From positions 1-64,000 of the forward strand of contig VZRG01000268.1 in assembly GCA_013397435.1 (NCBI GenBank): a stretch of DNA of 64,000 nt, read 5' to 3'. A program made the translations under genes and the position numbers. Position 1 is the first letter of the stretch. Each line of letters begins with the position of its first letter. This document shows, piece after piece, positions 36,590 through 49,199 of this stretch. Under the pieces are notes generated by a model. It worked only from the letters and a program-made list of their open reading frames with translations. It was not told the DNA's origin and made no database searches. Origin of the DNA: Erythrocercus mccallii (taxonomy: Eukaryota; Chordata; Aves; Passeriformes; Dicruridae).

Positions 36590-37210
36590 TTGCCAAGCTT
36601 GTGAAGAGGGCTTTAAACTAAGGTTGCTGGCAGAGGAGAGTTTCAGTCCTTCCCACTCCTCATCTCAGTTTGGTGCCAGTGCCAGCCATAGATTCCCAGA
36701 GCTAGGAAAGGGATCACAGGTCAGCAGGAGCACCTGCAGAGCAGCATGAAGGACTCACAGACACGCCAGCCAGGAAGTGTGTCTCATCAGGTACACAACA
36801 GTGCCCCTTGTGGGAATGCACGCAGCATAGAGCCGTGCTCATATGTGCAGAGCTGTGATCTCAGTGGCATCACAGAGAAGTGATGGGATGGTGACTCACA
36901 CAGCTGGAGTGCTGGGATGGAAGGACCAGCAGGGAAGATGAGGTGCTACCCTCTGTGACCTGCCAGAGTGCATGGAACTCCACCTGGGGATGGATGGAGG
37001 AGTTGACAGGGAGCTTATGGGTAAGGATTAAAGGGAGGGCAGGGACAAGTGACATTGTAGTGGGTGTCTGTTGCTGGCCACCCAGTCAGGAAGACTGGAT
37101 GAGTCCATAGACAGGAGTAGCCTCACATTCACCAGCCTTGGGCCTCATGGGGGACTTCACCCCCGTGCCTGTTGGAGGGACAGCACAGCAGGGCATAAGC
37201 ATCACTTGTA
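36590..37210 (+). mobile_element. Degenerate CR1-type LINE fragment, 5' / endonuclease region
   Basis: This differs from the other CR1 pieces, which are 3' ends. At 37046-37200 it reads as a decayed version of the avian CR1 ORF2 endonuclease segment, recognisable by GACATTGTAGTGGGTGTCTG, CTCATGGGGGACTTCAC (Met-Gly-Asp-Phe) and ACAGCACAGCAGGGCATAAGC. Frames are broken and no intact protein remains. The left boundary, near GCCAAGCTTGTGAAGAGGGC, is approximate. Confidence 0.55.
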
Positions 37211-39860
37211 AGGTACGTTGTTGGCTCTTACTAGCTTGATTATTGCAATTATTGGGGAAAATCATAATGGAAACACATTGTAGCTGTGCATCCCTAGTTC
37301 AGTTTTATGTTCCTAACAGAATTTGTGCCTTTTAAATTTTCCTGTCAAGTTGCTACTTGTGGGTTATTATGCCCAAAGTCTGGTATTCACTCATTAGCAA
37401 ATAGGGCTTCTAAAAAAACCCAAACAATTTCATCAAAGTAATCCTTTTGTTTCCCTTCTCAAGGAAACAGTGGAATTTTCAAAATGTGAAAACATGCTCA
37501 AAAATCTAGCCTCCCACTGCAGTGCTATTTTAAACCTCTTGTGGATTAAGTTTGTTTCCAATTTTTTGTTGCTATCCTGGAGAAGCAGAGAATGCTTGTT
37601 AAACTTGAGGCAAACTGGAAGAGAAGGATGAGTGTAGTCAGAACTCTCTCTAGTAGAACCAAAAATCTTTAAAAAAAAATGAATGGGTGAATACCCCTCA
37701 ATGGTAGCTTCTCTGCACAGGTGGATTTGGCCAACTGCATGACTAACAGAGTAAGAAATACCTGGATGGATTTTTTTGAAAAAGATTTGGAAGTGGGAAG
37801 GAACATTGATGCCTAGGAAGGAGAGAAACCTCAAGGCACAGTTAACTATACTACACAGTATCTGAAGCAATCAGTCTGCTCTGTGCAATGCTGGTAAGGC
37901 TTCTGCTGCCATCCCATGGCAGAGTAACCCTCAAGATGTGGACCGAATGATGAGCATCTGGAAGGCAACATAAGGAAAGATCAACATGGTTTAAAAAGCC
38001 CACATCTTTTCCTGCCCGCAGGGATTATGAAGAATTTTGAAAGGAGTACTTGTTCAAATAGTCCAAATTGTAAAAATCCTGTGATGAGCTAGGCAGTAAA
38101 TACATGTTTCTGTGTGCAACCAAAGCAGAATCTGCAGCTGTTCTTGTTTTTGCACTGGCCTGTGTCTCAGAGTCCACTGTCCCAGGATCCGCAGCAGGCT
38201 GCGAGCTGTGGTGCGAGCAGCAGCCCTGGTGGCCGAGCACGGTGTGTGGGGTAAAATGCAAGCTAGGAAAAAAGTTGCATTCTACAGACCAATCCCTATT
38301 TATAGTTAGAGCATTGAAATGTTATTTAAATGACTGCCAAATGGCAAAAACTTGTTCTGGCAGAGCTGGGTCCAGCAACCCCGAGATGGGTCCCTGGAGC
38401 GTGCAGCTGGAGCAGGCGGGAGCGCGGCTGGCACTGCCCGGGCCGCGCTGTGCGGCTGCCGGACGCGCACAGGGAGGCGTCCGCGATCCGCGGCTGCCGG
38501 CGCTCCGGGAGCTCTGCGGCTGCAGGAGCAGGAGGAGGAGGAGAAGGAAACCAGACAAAACCCACGGTCAGCTGCTCAACACCTTATTACGGGACTGCAT
38601 GACAACGCTAGCAGGGAAATTCCCACCTACTGTGCCTAGTCTATACATGTATTTCATTGCAGGCTCCACCGCATCACGAATCGTGAGAGTAAACTGGGTG
38701 CCTGTATTGCCTATACTGTCTCTCTCTATGAAAATACAAAAAGGGAGCTATGTATCTTCTCTATTGCTAAAATAACTGAAGATCTTAACTTCAATCTCCC
38801 TTTGGGTACTATATGAGTAGCAGAAAATAAACAGCATCCATTACTCCTTGCTAATGTGAAAAAGTAATTATTAAGGAATAAAATGGTCACTAATATGAAG
38901 TCATAGACTTCTAGCAGTTGACACCCTCAGCTTAGAAGTGTGCCACTTTTGTCAAATGAAAAAAAATTCTTCATGCTACTGTAAGATAAATTAATATCAA
39001 ATAATAATCAGATGAAACAGAAGATTAAGTTCTCAGTACTGCAGTTCCAGGTTCCACAATCCTTTCTGAGACTCCAGGTGTGCAGACCACATTTTTACTT
39101 TCTCCATTTGGAAGGTAGCTCAGAATATCAACTCTTAGAATGGTGCCGTGGGCTACATTTTCTTGGCTGCTGAATATAGGCACAGATCCATGCAATTAGC
39201 CTGACACACACAAAAATTTTCCCAGTAAAAGTCCAAATACTAATAATACCACAATAACATAGCATTAACTTCCTAAAAGACACCATGAAAAAGTTCAGAA
39301 ACTCTCAGAAGTAAAAAGAAGGCCCTGGGGAGATCTCTAAGATCTTCATTGTGCTTCTTTTTTTTTCTTTGTCCAGATCCCAGAGTAAAAATATCACTTT
39401 TCTTATATTGCTTATCGTAGCTATCACTGCTCTGAACTATGAGAAAGCATGATGAATTTTTGTGTTGGCTTTTTTCATACTATGCTGTTGCTCCTTACTC
39501 TGCCATTCTCAGTTCTTTTAAAACAGAGTTAAAGAGTGCTAGAGATTAAGCTTCACAGTTGCTAGCGTGAATCAGACTTTCTGAGGCAAAATCAATCTGA
39601 TCAACCTGACTTGACCCTAAATAAGGTATTTAGGGGATGAGTAAGTCAGAACTAATGTATCTTTTCATGTGCATGCTTGTGCAATTATTTTTTTAAAGAA
39701 GTTCCTTTTAGCAATAACACCACCTTTGCAAATCTAACTTGCCTGAGCCTTTCCACCTATGTTTTCAGTACTCAGTAAATTCTGCTGTAAAAATAATGGC
39801 TTGTCCAGAAACACCATCTGGGGAGAATCTCTTGGCTGGACTGTAGTTCTTCTGAATGTA
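37211..39860. other. Intergenic sequence with an isolated GC-rich patch at about 38370-38540
   Basis: Mostly AT-rich. A patch of about 170 bases is CpG-rich, with dense GCG/CCG words and a purine-rich AGGAGCAGGAGGAGGAGGAG run, unlike its surroundings. A 223-codon frame (38104-38775, +) passes through it. Its N- and C-terminal thirds are ordinary AT-rich sequence with no conserved motif, so I do not call it a gene. The patch could be a regulatory element or an unannotated first exon. Confidence 0.45.
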
Positions 39861-39865
39861 AGTAT

Positions 39866-39950
39866 TCACAGAATTAACTAGGCTGGAAAAGACTTTTGAG
39901 ATCATCAAGTCCAATCTATATCCAAGTCTTCAGACTCAGAGCGCAACACA
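39866..39950 (-). mobile_element. CR1 LINE tail remnant
   Basis: TTCACAGAATTAACTAGGC, TGGAAAAGACTTTTGAGATC and ATCAAGTCCAATCTAT match the reverse complement of a CR1 3' tail. Upstream CR1 sequence is lost. Confidence 0.75.
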
Positions 39951-39954
39951 TACG

Positions 39955-40640
39955 GTCTCTGATACATATTTTGGTCTTGCCTCACTATTTTTGAAGAGTT
40001 GTTATTATTCACAGGTTTTCTATTAGACTTACTGATCACAGCCTCCCCCAAAACACATCTAAAGCTAAAAGCACACTTGTACCTATTTCCTCATAAATAT
40101 ACATCCTTGTCAAAAGTGGTCATTGGCTGGGATTCCTGTTTATAAATGTGACAAGCCAAATTCATTCTCAGGGGGAAAATGAATTTGGAGGTACTTGAGG
40201 GAAGGAGTTATCCCACTGAGTCCCCAGTCAGGCAGTTCTGAGTTTAGATCCTCAGAGAAAACCAGTGTCTGTATCCAGCTCAGTTCTCAAAACATTCACT
40301 CCCATTGCATATAGCCTGCTGAGTCCTAGAGAAAACTGCCAAAGAGAGATTAATTTGTTCTTTGCTTGTGTGTTTATTTCTTTGAGTTCCCAATCCACAA
40401 CTCTGAACTTTCTGAAACTTAATGATCTTTTGTCTCTTCAGTCTGGTTTATCAGGTGCAATCTTATCATCTTCTTTCTGCCTCCATGGTATTTTATGCTT
40501 TTATTATTATGTTAACCTGCTTTACTATTTCCATTCATGAAAATGTCAGTCCCTTGCCTTGTTGGGTCTCTGCTGTCTGGGGGGTATGGAAATAAGTTAG
40601 AAAGTGATGATGTGGCAAGATTCAGTAATATTTAAGCTTT
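39955..40640. other. Intergenic spacer
   Basis: AT-rich; no gene or repeat recognised. Confidence 0.6.
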
Positions 40641-40644
40641 AGGT

Positions 40645-40925
40645 AAACCAGAACATGGAAGGAGTTACAAAAAAAACCAAAAACACAGGAGGCTTGGAGT
40701 TTTAAAGTTACCTAAATTAAGGTTTCCTAAAGAGAAGTGTTGCAAACTATGGGGGCTAAGACAGAGAGTACTGTGCATTAAATTAGCATAGTCAGTTTGA
40801 TAGCCAAGATGCCTTGGCAAGAACAAACAGAGCTTTGAAGATTGCAAGAGGATTGGATCAAGATTGATGACAGGGAAGAAAATTGAATAAAATAGAAATG
40901 TTGCAAAATGTATGTTTGTTTGTGT
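40645..40925 (+). mobile_element. Possible LTR U3-like sequence split by a CR1 insertion (left part)
   Basis: Sequence left of the CR1 copy has the patchy purine-rich look of avian ERV U3 regions. The sequence right of the CR1 carries a TATATAAG box followed by a degenerate polyadenylation hexamer. Together they could be one LTR interrupted by the CR1. No terminal TG/CA pair or target duplication could be fixed, so this is tentative. Confidence 0.25.
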
Positions 40926-40929
40926 GATG

Positions 40930-41661
40930 TTTGTTTGTGTGGCTGGAGAGTGCCCAGGCAGAAAAGGACCTGGGGGTACTGGTGACAGCCGGCTGAACAT
41001 GAGCCAGCAGTGTGCCCTGGTGGCCAAGAAGGCCAACGGCATCCTGGCCTGTATCAGGAACAGTGTGGCCAGCAGGAGCAGGGAGGTCATTTTTCCCTTG
41101 TACACGCATTGGTGAGACCCCTCCTTGAGTATTGTGTCCAGCTCTGGGCCCCTCAGTTTAAGAAGGACGTTGAGATGCTTGAGCGTGTCCAGAGGAGAGC
41201 AACAAGGCTGGTGAGGGGCTTGGAACACAAGCTCTATGAAGAACGACTGAGGGAGCTGGGGTTGTTTAGCCTGGAGAAAAGAAGACTTAGAGGTGACCTT
41301 ATCGCTCTCTACAACTTCCTGAAGGGTGGTTGTAGTCAGGTGGGGATTGGTCTCTTTCACCAGGCAACAACTGACAGAATGAGAGGAGACAGTCTCAAGC
41401 TGCGTCAAGGGAAATATAAGTTGGATATTAGGAAGAAGTTTTTCACAGAGAGAGTAATAAAGTTTTGGAATGATCTGCCCGGGGAAGTGGTGGAATCACC
41501 ATCCCTGGATGTGTTTAAAAAAAGACTGGATGTGGCACTCAGTGCCATGGTTTAGTTGAGATGTAGGGCATGGGTTGGACTCGATGATCTTGAAGGTCTC
41601 TTCCAACCTGGTCATTCTGTGATTCTGTGATTCTGTGATTCTGTGATTCTGTGATTCTATG
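40930..41661 (+). mobile_element. CR1 LINE, relatively young 5'-truncated copy with ORF2 C-terminus
   Basis: About 730 bases carry the end of CR1 ORF2 and the 3' UTR. The frame at 41010-41555 yields the classic C-terminal segment (RPLLEYCVQLWAPQFKKDVE, VQRRATRLVRGLEHKLYEER, YKLDIRKKFFTERVIKFWND, ending SLDVFKKRLDVALSAMV). The upstream part, MSQQCALVAKKANGILACIR, is in another frame. A single-base indel near 41110 therefore breaks the ORF. The 3' UTR includes TGGACTCGATGATCTTGAAGG and closes with at least five ATTCTGTG units at 41617-41659, the CR1 3' signature. Low divergence makes it the freshest CR1 here, but it is inactive. Confidence 0.93.
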
Positions 41662-41664
41662 TTT

Positions 41665-41840
41665 AACCTAATCAATACAGTAAAAAATTACTAGCCTTCG
41701 TGGAAAGGTATATAAGCATATATAGCTCACAGTAAATTTGCATTCTGATCACCAGTCAGTAGTCCCAGTCTCTCAGTCATCAATACTAGAGTATTTGTAA
41801 ATTCCACTAGTTGTCAATTTGTGATTGGCTGGGAGTAGGC
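41665..41840 (+). mobile_element. Possible LTR promoter/R region, right of the CR1
   Basis: A TATATAAG box at about 41710-41717 is followed about 25 bases later by AGTAAATTTGCATTCTGATC, resembling a mutated polyadenylation hexamer in an avian ERV R region. Then comes CAGTCAGTAGTCCCAGTCTC. This is read tentatively as the 3' part of an LTR whose 5' part is left of the CR1 insertion. The boundaries are uncertain. Confidence 0.3.
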
Positions 41841-41849
41841 ACTGTTATT

Positions 41850-42290
41850 AGCAAGCCTTTTTAAACAAACGTGCACAATTCTCACTGCACAGTGCTCCTC
41901 TCGGTGATCTCCCTGGTGCAGCAGCCACTGAAGACCATGGTGGCTACAAAGGTGATTTTTGCCCTGTGTTCCCCTTGCACTCTGAGGCCATGCTGGGCAT
42001 TTCACTTGGGCTCTGAAACTGCCTGGCAGCTCTGGCTGGGCAGGGGCCAAGCAAGAGGCACCGCTGCTGGGCCTCCTTGGGTTCGCTGGGGAGACAATGA
42101 AGATCCTGCTCATCCCAGACACTCCAGGGCTTTGGCACCACGGAAATGAACTTGTTGGACATGCAGAACACTGCGCTCTGTCAGCAGTGGGAGTTGCCCA
42201 CTGGAAATCACCCCTGCACATGTGCTCATCACCCCTGGGAAATGACTAATGCTATGGGTCCTGACATTTATAATGGAAAGGCTGACACAC
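41850..42290. other. Unrecognised GC-richer block
   Basis: A block of about 440 bases, richer in GC than its surroundings, with overlapping frames on both strands (41814-42221 and 41944-42171 on -, 41871-42149 on +). Its sharp boundaries next to a possible LTR suggest more repeat or retroviral sequence, but I recognise no protein or family. Confidence 0.35.
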
Positions 42291-42299
42291 ACTCAATCT

Positions 42300-45200
42300 T
42301 ATCTAACATAGCACTATGCAAAAGGGAATTATATAATTAAAACTTTATAATGACCTCTATTGCTCAGTGGGAAGTTACAAGTCCCACAGGAATCAGGCCA
42401 ACTGTGTTATCATGGTTTGTTCAGTCATCTCTTAGGATCTGGGGGCACATTTTGCTAAATATAGTGTGGTGTACTAATTAGTGCTCCGTGTGGGATCACT
42501 GTGCCACAGAGCTGGAGTGGAGTGCACGGGATGTTAGCCCACCTCCCTTTGGTTGAGATTTTCAGAAAGAAGTGCTTAAACTTAGACTGCTAAATCCATA
42601 CTCTGACATTTACATAAATAGCCTGATTTTTCAGAAAAGCAATACCAAGAAATTATTAAAATATTAAAATATAAAAATGTCTTACAAGAACAAAAAAAGA
42701 TATTATTTCTGGAAACAGTGCTCAAATGTATGAGCAGATTTCTGGGAAAAGAAGAGATGAACCACAACTTTTGGTTTCCCCAGCTTAATTAATTGTGGGC
42801 TATAAATGCAGTTTCTGAAAGAAAGTCACAAAACGAGTGTGGGGTGGGATAGACCTCAACACTATGGCTGGTCTGTATATGATGTATTTTACAGAGTTAG
42901 GCAGGAATCTCTGTCTCAATCTGTACCTCTCTCTTTGGGTCTGAGATCCAAAAGCAGAAAAACAGATTAGTAGGACCTGAAAATCATATCTTTTGATCAG
43001 CTCCAGACCCATTTACTGATCTTATTCTGGTTCCTGGTAAATGGATATTTATATGAGTAGACTACAATGCTTTGCACCAGCAGAAGACGTCACTTGCTAA
43101 AGTACCAGAGATGAAAAGTAAAAGTGCTCGATCCAATGCCTCAAAATGAGGATGCCCAACACCATCTCAGGGTATACTTGAGTCATTTGCTTTGGGCTGG
43201 CAAATACAACAGAGGACCTGCAGGACACTCATACACTTGCATTACAGCAAAGGGGAACTATCAGGAGACCTGTGACACCCAAAACAGCACTGGGGGCTTG
43301 CCTCTGCCTCCTGGGTGGTCCAGAACAGTTTAAGATGTGTCAGCATATGTGGGTCCTTGTCTGTAGCTGGCAGCTCCACAAGAGATCTCTGATGCTGCAG
43401 AACACTCAGCTCTAGAGTCCACTGTGATAACAACTGATCCAAATGCCATGCATGGTAGGTGGCCAACCTGCTCAGGCACTGCAGAGTTCAGTAACTCAGG
43501 TCTTTGGCAGCCACTGTAGAAGTTTAGATGCTGGGCTCATGTGCAGGCACCTAATGTACCATAACTCAGAGCCAAATGCCACCTGAGGGGACCACGCAGG
43601 ACAGAGCAGTGGGCACACCCAATGTTCCTAAAGAGCAAAGCTGCAATGGTGGGGCATGTGTCAAGGAGTACACGTCCCCTGTCTGCCTTCTCAGCCACTC
43701 TGGAGGTTGGAGAAGCAGACTCTGGAGTCTGTGTTAGAAAATGAGGTCCCAATAGCTACTCTTAGCATAAAGGGACCTCTTCTTGCAGCAGCTGTTCTTA
43801 ACTGGGGAAGAAGATCCTGATGTAGTAAAGCCCCATGTTGTGATGTGCCTTAAACAGAAAATCCCCTAAATACATTTCAAAGGACACTGGGCAGAGGGTA
43901 AAGGAGCAACAGGTCAGATTTACCAAAAGCCTATTTGCTTAAAAACCCTAAGCAGATAAATTTATGTATTTATTTATTTTGGTTAAACAAATAAGAGACA
44001 TTGGAGCTAGCAGCAAACACATTCCTCCAGATAAAAAAAAACAATACATGCAGAAATCAAGACAATGCCAGACCCAATACGTGTTCACTGAACCAGGCTG
44101 ACTAAAAGCTAACAGAGTAGGGAGACCAGCTGGAGAGCATCCAAGAGATTGGAGGAAAGGGCATATGAGAGGAGACATTTTAACAGCTTCAAGTGAAGCC
44201 TCTCAGCAGGCTATAGAGGTGTTGATACTGGAGAGACTCAGCTCCAACAGGTGAAAAAGGCTGTCAGCAAAGAGTACATGGAAGCTTTCAAGTAACCTTT
44301 AAAAGTAGAAACAAAAGCCAATAATTTTCTGTTTACACAACAGAGTGCTTCTGATACTGAAGCACAGGGCAACATCTATTTATAATCTAAATAAATCTTG
44401 TGTTCTGGTATTTGGAACTGTCCTTATTCAACATATTGGGAAGCAGCAGCCACAAGGCTGCATTAAGAAATAGTGATTTAGATCTGCATTGGTTTGGTCC
44501 ATATATTTTCCTCCTTAGTCCCTTGCCAATTATAACTTTTGCAAAAGAAACAGGTTTTTTTTCAAAGCTGGCTCATGTGGAGTTCATAATGTTGTGACAG
44601 GTGATACCGAGGCTGTGCTTTTAATGCCTGAGAGCTAAACTCTTGCCTGACTCTTTTTTCCACAAACCCTCAAAGTTTCCCAGTGTCCATCAATATCTGG
44701 GTAGGTGACATGGAGATGCTAGACCAGATGATAGCTCCCAGGAAAGTATATATAATTTAGGCTATCCTGCTCCTTGGTCCTGGTGCATTCCCTACCTGTG
44801 TCCTAGCCCAAATTTTGCTTCTGGTGCTCTTTCTTTTGCAGAGGAAAAAGCTGTGATGAGTGCCACAGTCTGCCAGTTTGAATATGAAGGCACTGAGATT
44901 GAGAAGCTGGGGGGAGAGGGGAGCAGGGATGGTGGTGGCCATGGAGTCCATTTCCCATGAAGTTTAGAAATGGTTAACAAAATTACATGACTATCATATG
45001 CAGGCATATTGAAATAGCAAAATGAGTTTTAGCTAGACTGGTGGGATCTGTACCTCTGACATTCACATACATGAAGGATTCTCACAGCCTGGATTCTTTG
45101 CTCTGTCTCTTAGAGTTTGCAGACATTCCAGTTAAGCAAGCAATTTTTCACATTAAACCAAGGCTATTTTTGTGGAATCAAGAGGCTTGGAACTTGATGA

Positions 45201-48200
45201 TCCTTAAGGTCCTTTCCAACCCCTATCATTTTATGATTCTCTGATTCAAAGTTACAAGCTTCTCTGGTGTAGTTGTATTTTTTTTTATTTCTGATGGCTG
45301 TGCTCATAGTCATATTCTGGACAACTTGCAACTCACCTAGAACAAATTATTATCTATTGTCAGCTGCTACAAAACAGCTCCCCAAAGTATGCTGTTAGTA
45401 CTAAGTATGGTATGGAGAATTTCTCTTTGAAGTCCTGGGGTACTTGAAATAACAGGTCATGAACTAAATAGCCTCTAGGGATCTTTTCCAGCCTCATTTA
45501 CTATGGTTCTGTGCATTCACATCAGATTCACTTGTCAGAATGCTTAAAGTTTTGAATTTTTGTCCTGCTGAACTAAGGATTTGGGGTTGACCTTTACATC
45601 CTCTAAATCTTCTTGGAAAGATACATATTGGGATAGAGTGCAGCAGCAGCTGATTATTCTGACTTGACATCTTTCCTCCAACCTGCTCTTCAGTCGGAGG
45701 AATCACCACATCCTCAATGCCTTTCATGTCTGTTGGGGAGAGAAGGCCAGCATCAGCAGTTGGCCTAATGACTAGGTAATTGAGTCTTAAAATTTCCCCC
45801 CATCATTAATTATTCCACTGTCTGCAACAAAAGTATCCGATCAGTCATTAGCTAGTGCAACCTGAATTTTCAGCAGCTTTGAATACTTGGCCAATTCAGA
45901 CACAAGCTTATCTTCTCCATAAGACTATCACAGACCCTGCTGTCCCAAGAGATATTGATTTCTTTCAATATATGGAAGGACTAGGAAGAATTAGCAAAAT
46001 GTTCCCATTCAGAACTTGACACTGTGCCATTTCAGAATTTGTTGCTGGTTAATATTGAGAGCTTCTTCATAGGAAGAAATGATTTTGCAATAGCTGAAGT
46101 GCTACCAAATATGGGGAAACCCATGGCTGTTAACCCTTCAGCAGATGTTGAATCCAATTAGGTACTCAGTGAGCACTATACTAACTGCAAGTAGCAGTTA
46201 GTGACTAGTGATTTCTAAAAATATTTTAATTTTTCAAAATTATGGGTTTCCTCAGGGAATCATCATTCTTTCACCAAGGAATCATCAGCTATGTGAAGAG
46301 GAATGCTTAGATCTGCATGCACAGATGCATGTGGCTTTGTGGCTAGTCCATTGCTGTGACAGGAACAATTACATTAAAACATACAGTGATACCTGAAAAA
46401 TATAGAGTCACTGTCCTCAGTTAATTTATTTTCTTGTCCTCCTTAACCAAGCAAGATTTATACTGGTTTCATACAGGAATGCTTCCTGAATAGATCAGGA
46501 CTCTGTCATGAAATAACAAACCATCTTCTCTGAAAGAAAGCAACTTTATTTAGAAATGTTACAATATAAAGTGTGTTTGTATGTGTAGAGTATGTATGGG
46601 ACTATAAGATTGTTGCATCAATTTTTTCCAATTTTAGTATTAAAGATCTATATTTTTTTAAAAATTATTTCCTACAAATTAACTGGATTTTCTTAGACTC
46701 CCAAAGTCCACTAAATACCAGCTTCTTTCTATTTATAACTCTGCTTTTGAAAGATTTATTTATCTTTCCAATTCTACTTATCTGGAGCCACAATAATTAA
46801 CTTTCAGAACATTACACAATGGGGAAAAAAAGTTACACAAATTAGACAAATAAATAGTTGCTAAGGAAAACATACCTGGTAAGGCATGTTATTTCATGGC
46901 TGTCGCACTTTCCAGGGATGCTGCTTCTGTAGCTGTTTCACTGAATGAGCAGATTTCAGATAGCACCAGTCCTCTCTGAACACTGCTAATATAAGAAGTC
47001 AGTCTTCATTATGAGAGATCAGACTAGTTCTGCTCTCTGAATACTGCCCCTGAAATGAACTTATCCAAATAAACAAACACCAGACTGAGTTTTTCTCTTG
47101 CCATTAACTGGAAATCTCTCATAGAAGGAAGAGCCTGGTGGAAGCGGTTGAATGTGTTTTGTCCTTCCACATTTTATGAGTGCAGATACAGTCCCATGCA
47201 ATGTTAGTCTTATGACTGATTTAATAGGGAATAAAAAATATACTGGAAAGGCTGTCCATGGTGCAGTCAGGAATGAATGGGCCTCTTAAATGACTGTACT
47301 AGGACAGTGTTTAATTTAGTTGCACTGCAGTGATAGTTGCAGTGATAGACTGACCAGCAAAGTACTTCCTGTGCAGATATACTGTATTGACTGCAAGTCA
47401 CTGGTGGCAGCACAGTTTTGCTTGTATAACAACACTTAATATTTAATCTATATATTGTTTGGTGTTCAAAGAGCTGACACTTTTTTTTTTTAATTTTTCC
47501 TCTCTGCAAAACATATACTCAAATGCATGTATACATATGAAAAATACATTTACCATACTCATATGTAAAGCAGATGCAACTAACTGTCAGGACAACACAG
47601 AGGCCAAATCTAGTGTGATAGCCACATGGAAATTGTATTCAAGGCTTACAGTGCTAAAATGCAGAATGTCCTGTTTTATTCTGCCCTGGCAATGCAGTTT
47701 GAGGTAACAAAAGAGCTGTCAGAAAGACAAAGTTGCCTGAATTACTCTAGATCCAAAACCACTTCAAAATTTCTAGGAAATTCCTGGTTACCTGCAATAT
47801 TACTACTACCCACCTACATCAGAAATGGACAATGTTATTAAAAGCATAAATATGAATTTAAATGTTGATTTTTGTATTTAAATCTGTCACTGTTTCAGTG
47901 TGTTCAGATTAGATAGCAAAGAAAATCTTGAAGTTGGAGTGCAATGGTTTTAATGTGTTTAACACTTGTCTAAGAAACAAGCAGACAGGAGAGTGTTAGT
48001 AAATGTTTATGCATTTCAGAAATGCCTTCTCCATCATACATAATATGTACTCAGACTATGAATGTACATAGCAACAGTGCTGATTAAAAACAATCCATTT
48101 AATTACTGTGGTATATGGAAGCACACCCTTTAAATGCAATTTGTTGGAGTATTTTGCACATAAATGATCTTCAGAGAATCATGGTTAGAAGAGTTAGAAT

Positions 48201-49160
48201 AAGGAGTTAAAGATAGAAACAAAATCCTGCTGCCCTTGGAGTCAATTAATCATTTGCTCTTGCCAGCTCTGAATCTTATTTCACACAAAGAAATTAAGCA
48301 AAGCTGGTCAGCTGAGAGGAAGGGGAGATACACCCCGTGGCAGCATCTAGATCTTTGAGGGAGAGTGTATGAGATTCTTGCAGACCTGAGAGACCCCTTG
48401 GTTTCAGTCTCCACTAATTAAAATCCACTGGTAGCTTTACACCAAACTATTTAAACATTTGAAAACAATATTTCTGAGTGATTTAACTTTTACATAGAAT
48501 AATGCATATTTTCTTCCAGACTCATTTTTGCATTAATTGCTTTTAACTACTAACATAAAATCATGGTTATCCTATGATGAAAAAATCCACAATATATTGT
48601 AAAACAATACCATTGTAGTGTACAAGTGATAAAAATACCTCATATGCATTAATTCACTTCCTGTGGAAGGATATTTCATTGTAATCCCTGATGTCCACTC
48701 TTCTGAAACTATTTTCCACACCACATTTATACTCGTGCTCTTGGTGTATTCATTCAGGGAACTAAAATTTAAAAACTGTATTATTTCTTAGAAATATTGC
48801 TTTTCCATATCAGATTTGGATAAGAAGAAATCCAGTTCCCCATGCCAAAATGATGCCAAAAGAGAAAATCCAATTTAAAAGCTGGGCAAGGGGGTTTAAT
48901 AGGTCAAGAGTTTTATCAGCAGATGAGATGTTGCTTTTGGAAAGTACATTCTATCAATACCAGACAGCTAAAAACTGTGTCGTGTCCCAAAGAGGAGCTG
49001 ACTCACTTCCAAAGTGTCTGGAAATGTCAGCACATGTCTTTTGGTTATCACTTTCTTTTCAGCATTTGGGTTCTTGTGTAGATGACAGGTCTGTTGCAGA
49101 AATGAAGCTCAGGAGACACAAGTCCTCCTGCTGACAGGTCCTCGATCTCACAGTCCTGCA
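42300..49160. other. COX7A2-COL12A1 intergenic spacer
   Basis: AT-rich spacer with only short frames. Apart from the CR1 tail near 45.2 kb and possible faint CR1-like tail sequence around 45465-45515, no genes, RNA genes or full repeats were recognised. Confidence 0.6.
45186..45247 (+). mobile_element. CR1 LINE tail remnant
   Basis: CTTGGAACTTGATGATCC, TTAAGGTCCTTTCCAACCCC and TTTATGATTCTCTGATTC form the last 60 bases of a CR1 3' UTR in sense, with two degenerate terminal repeats. Confidence 0.8.
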
Positions 49161-49199
49161 CAAAACTGCCCAGGAGCGGTCCTCTGATAAAATATTAAT

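Noticed and set aside
38104..38775. 223-codon frame as a protein gene
   Set aside because: Only the middle third is unusual in composition; the ends are ordinary intergenic sequence and there is no recognisable domain. Kept only as a regulatory or transcript lead.
40665..41408. Longest open frame in the window (247 codons, - strand)
   Set aside because: It runs antisense through the CR1 copy; the sense strand carries the real ORF2 remnant.
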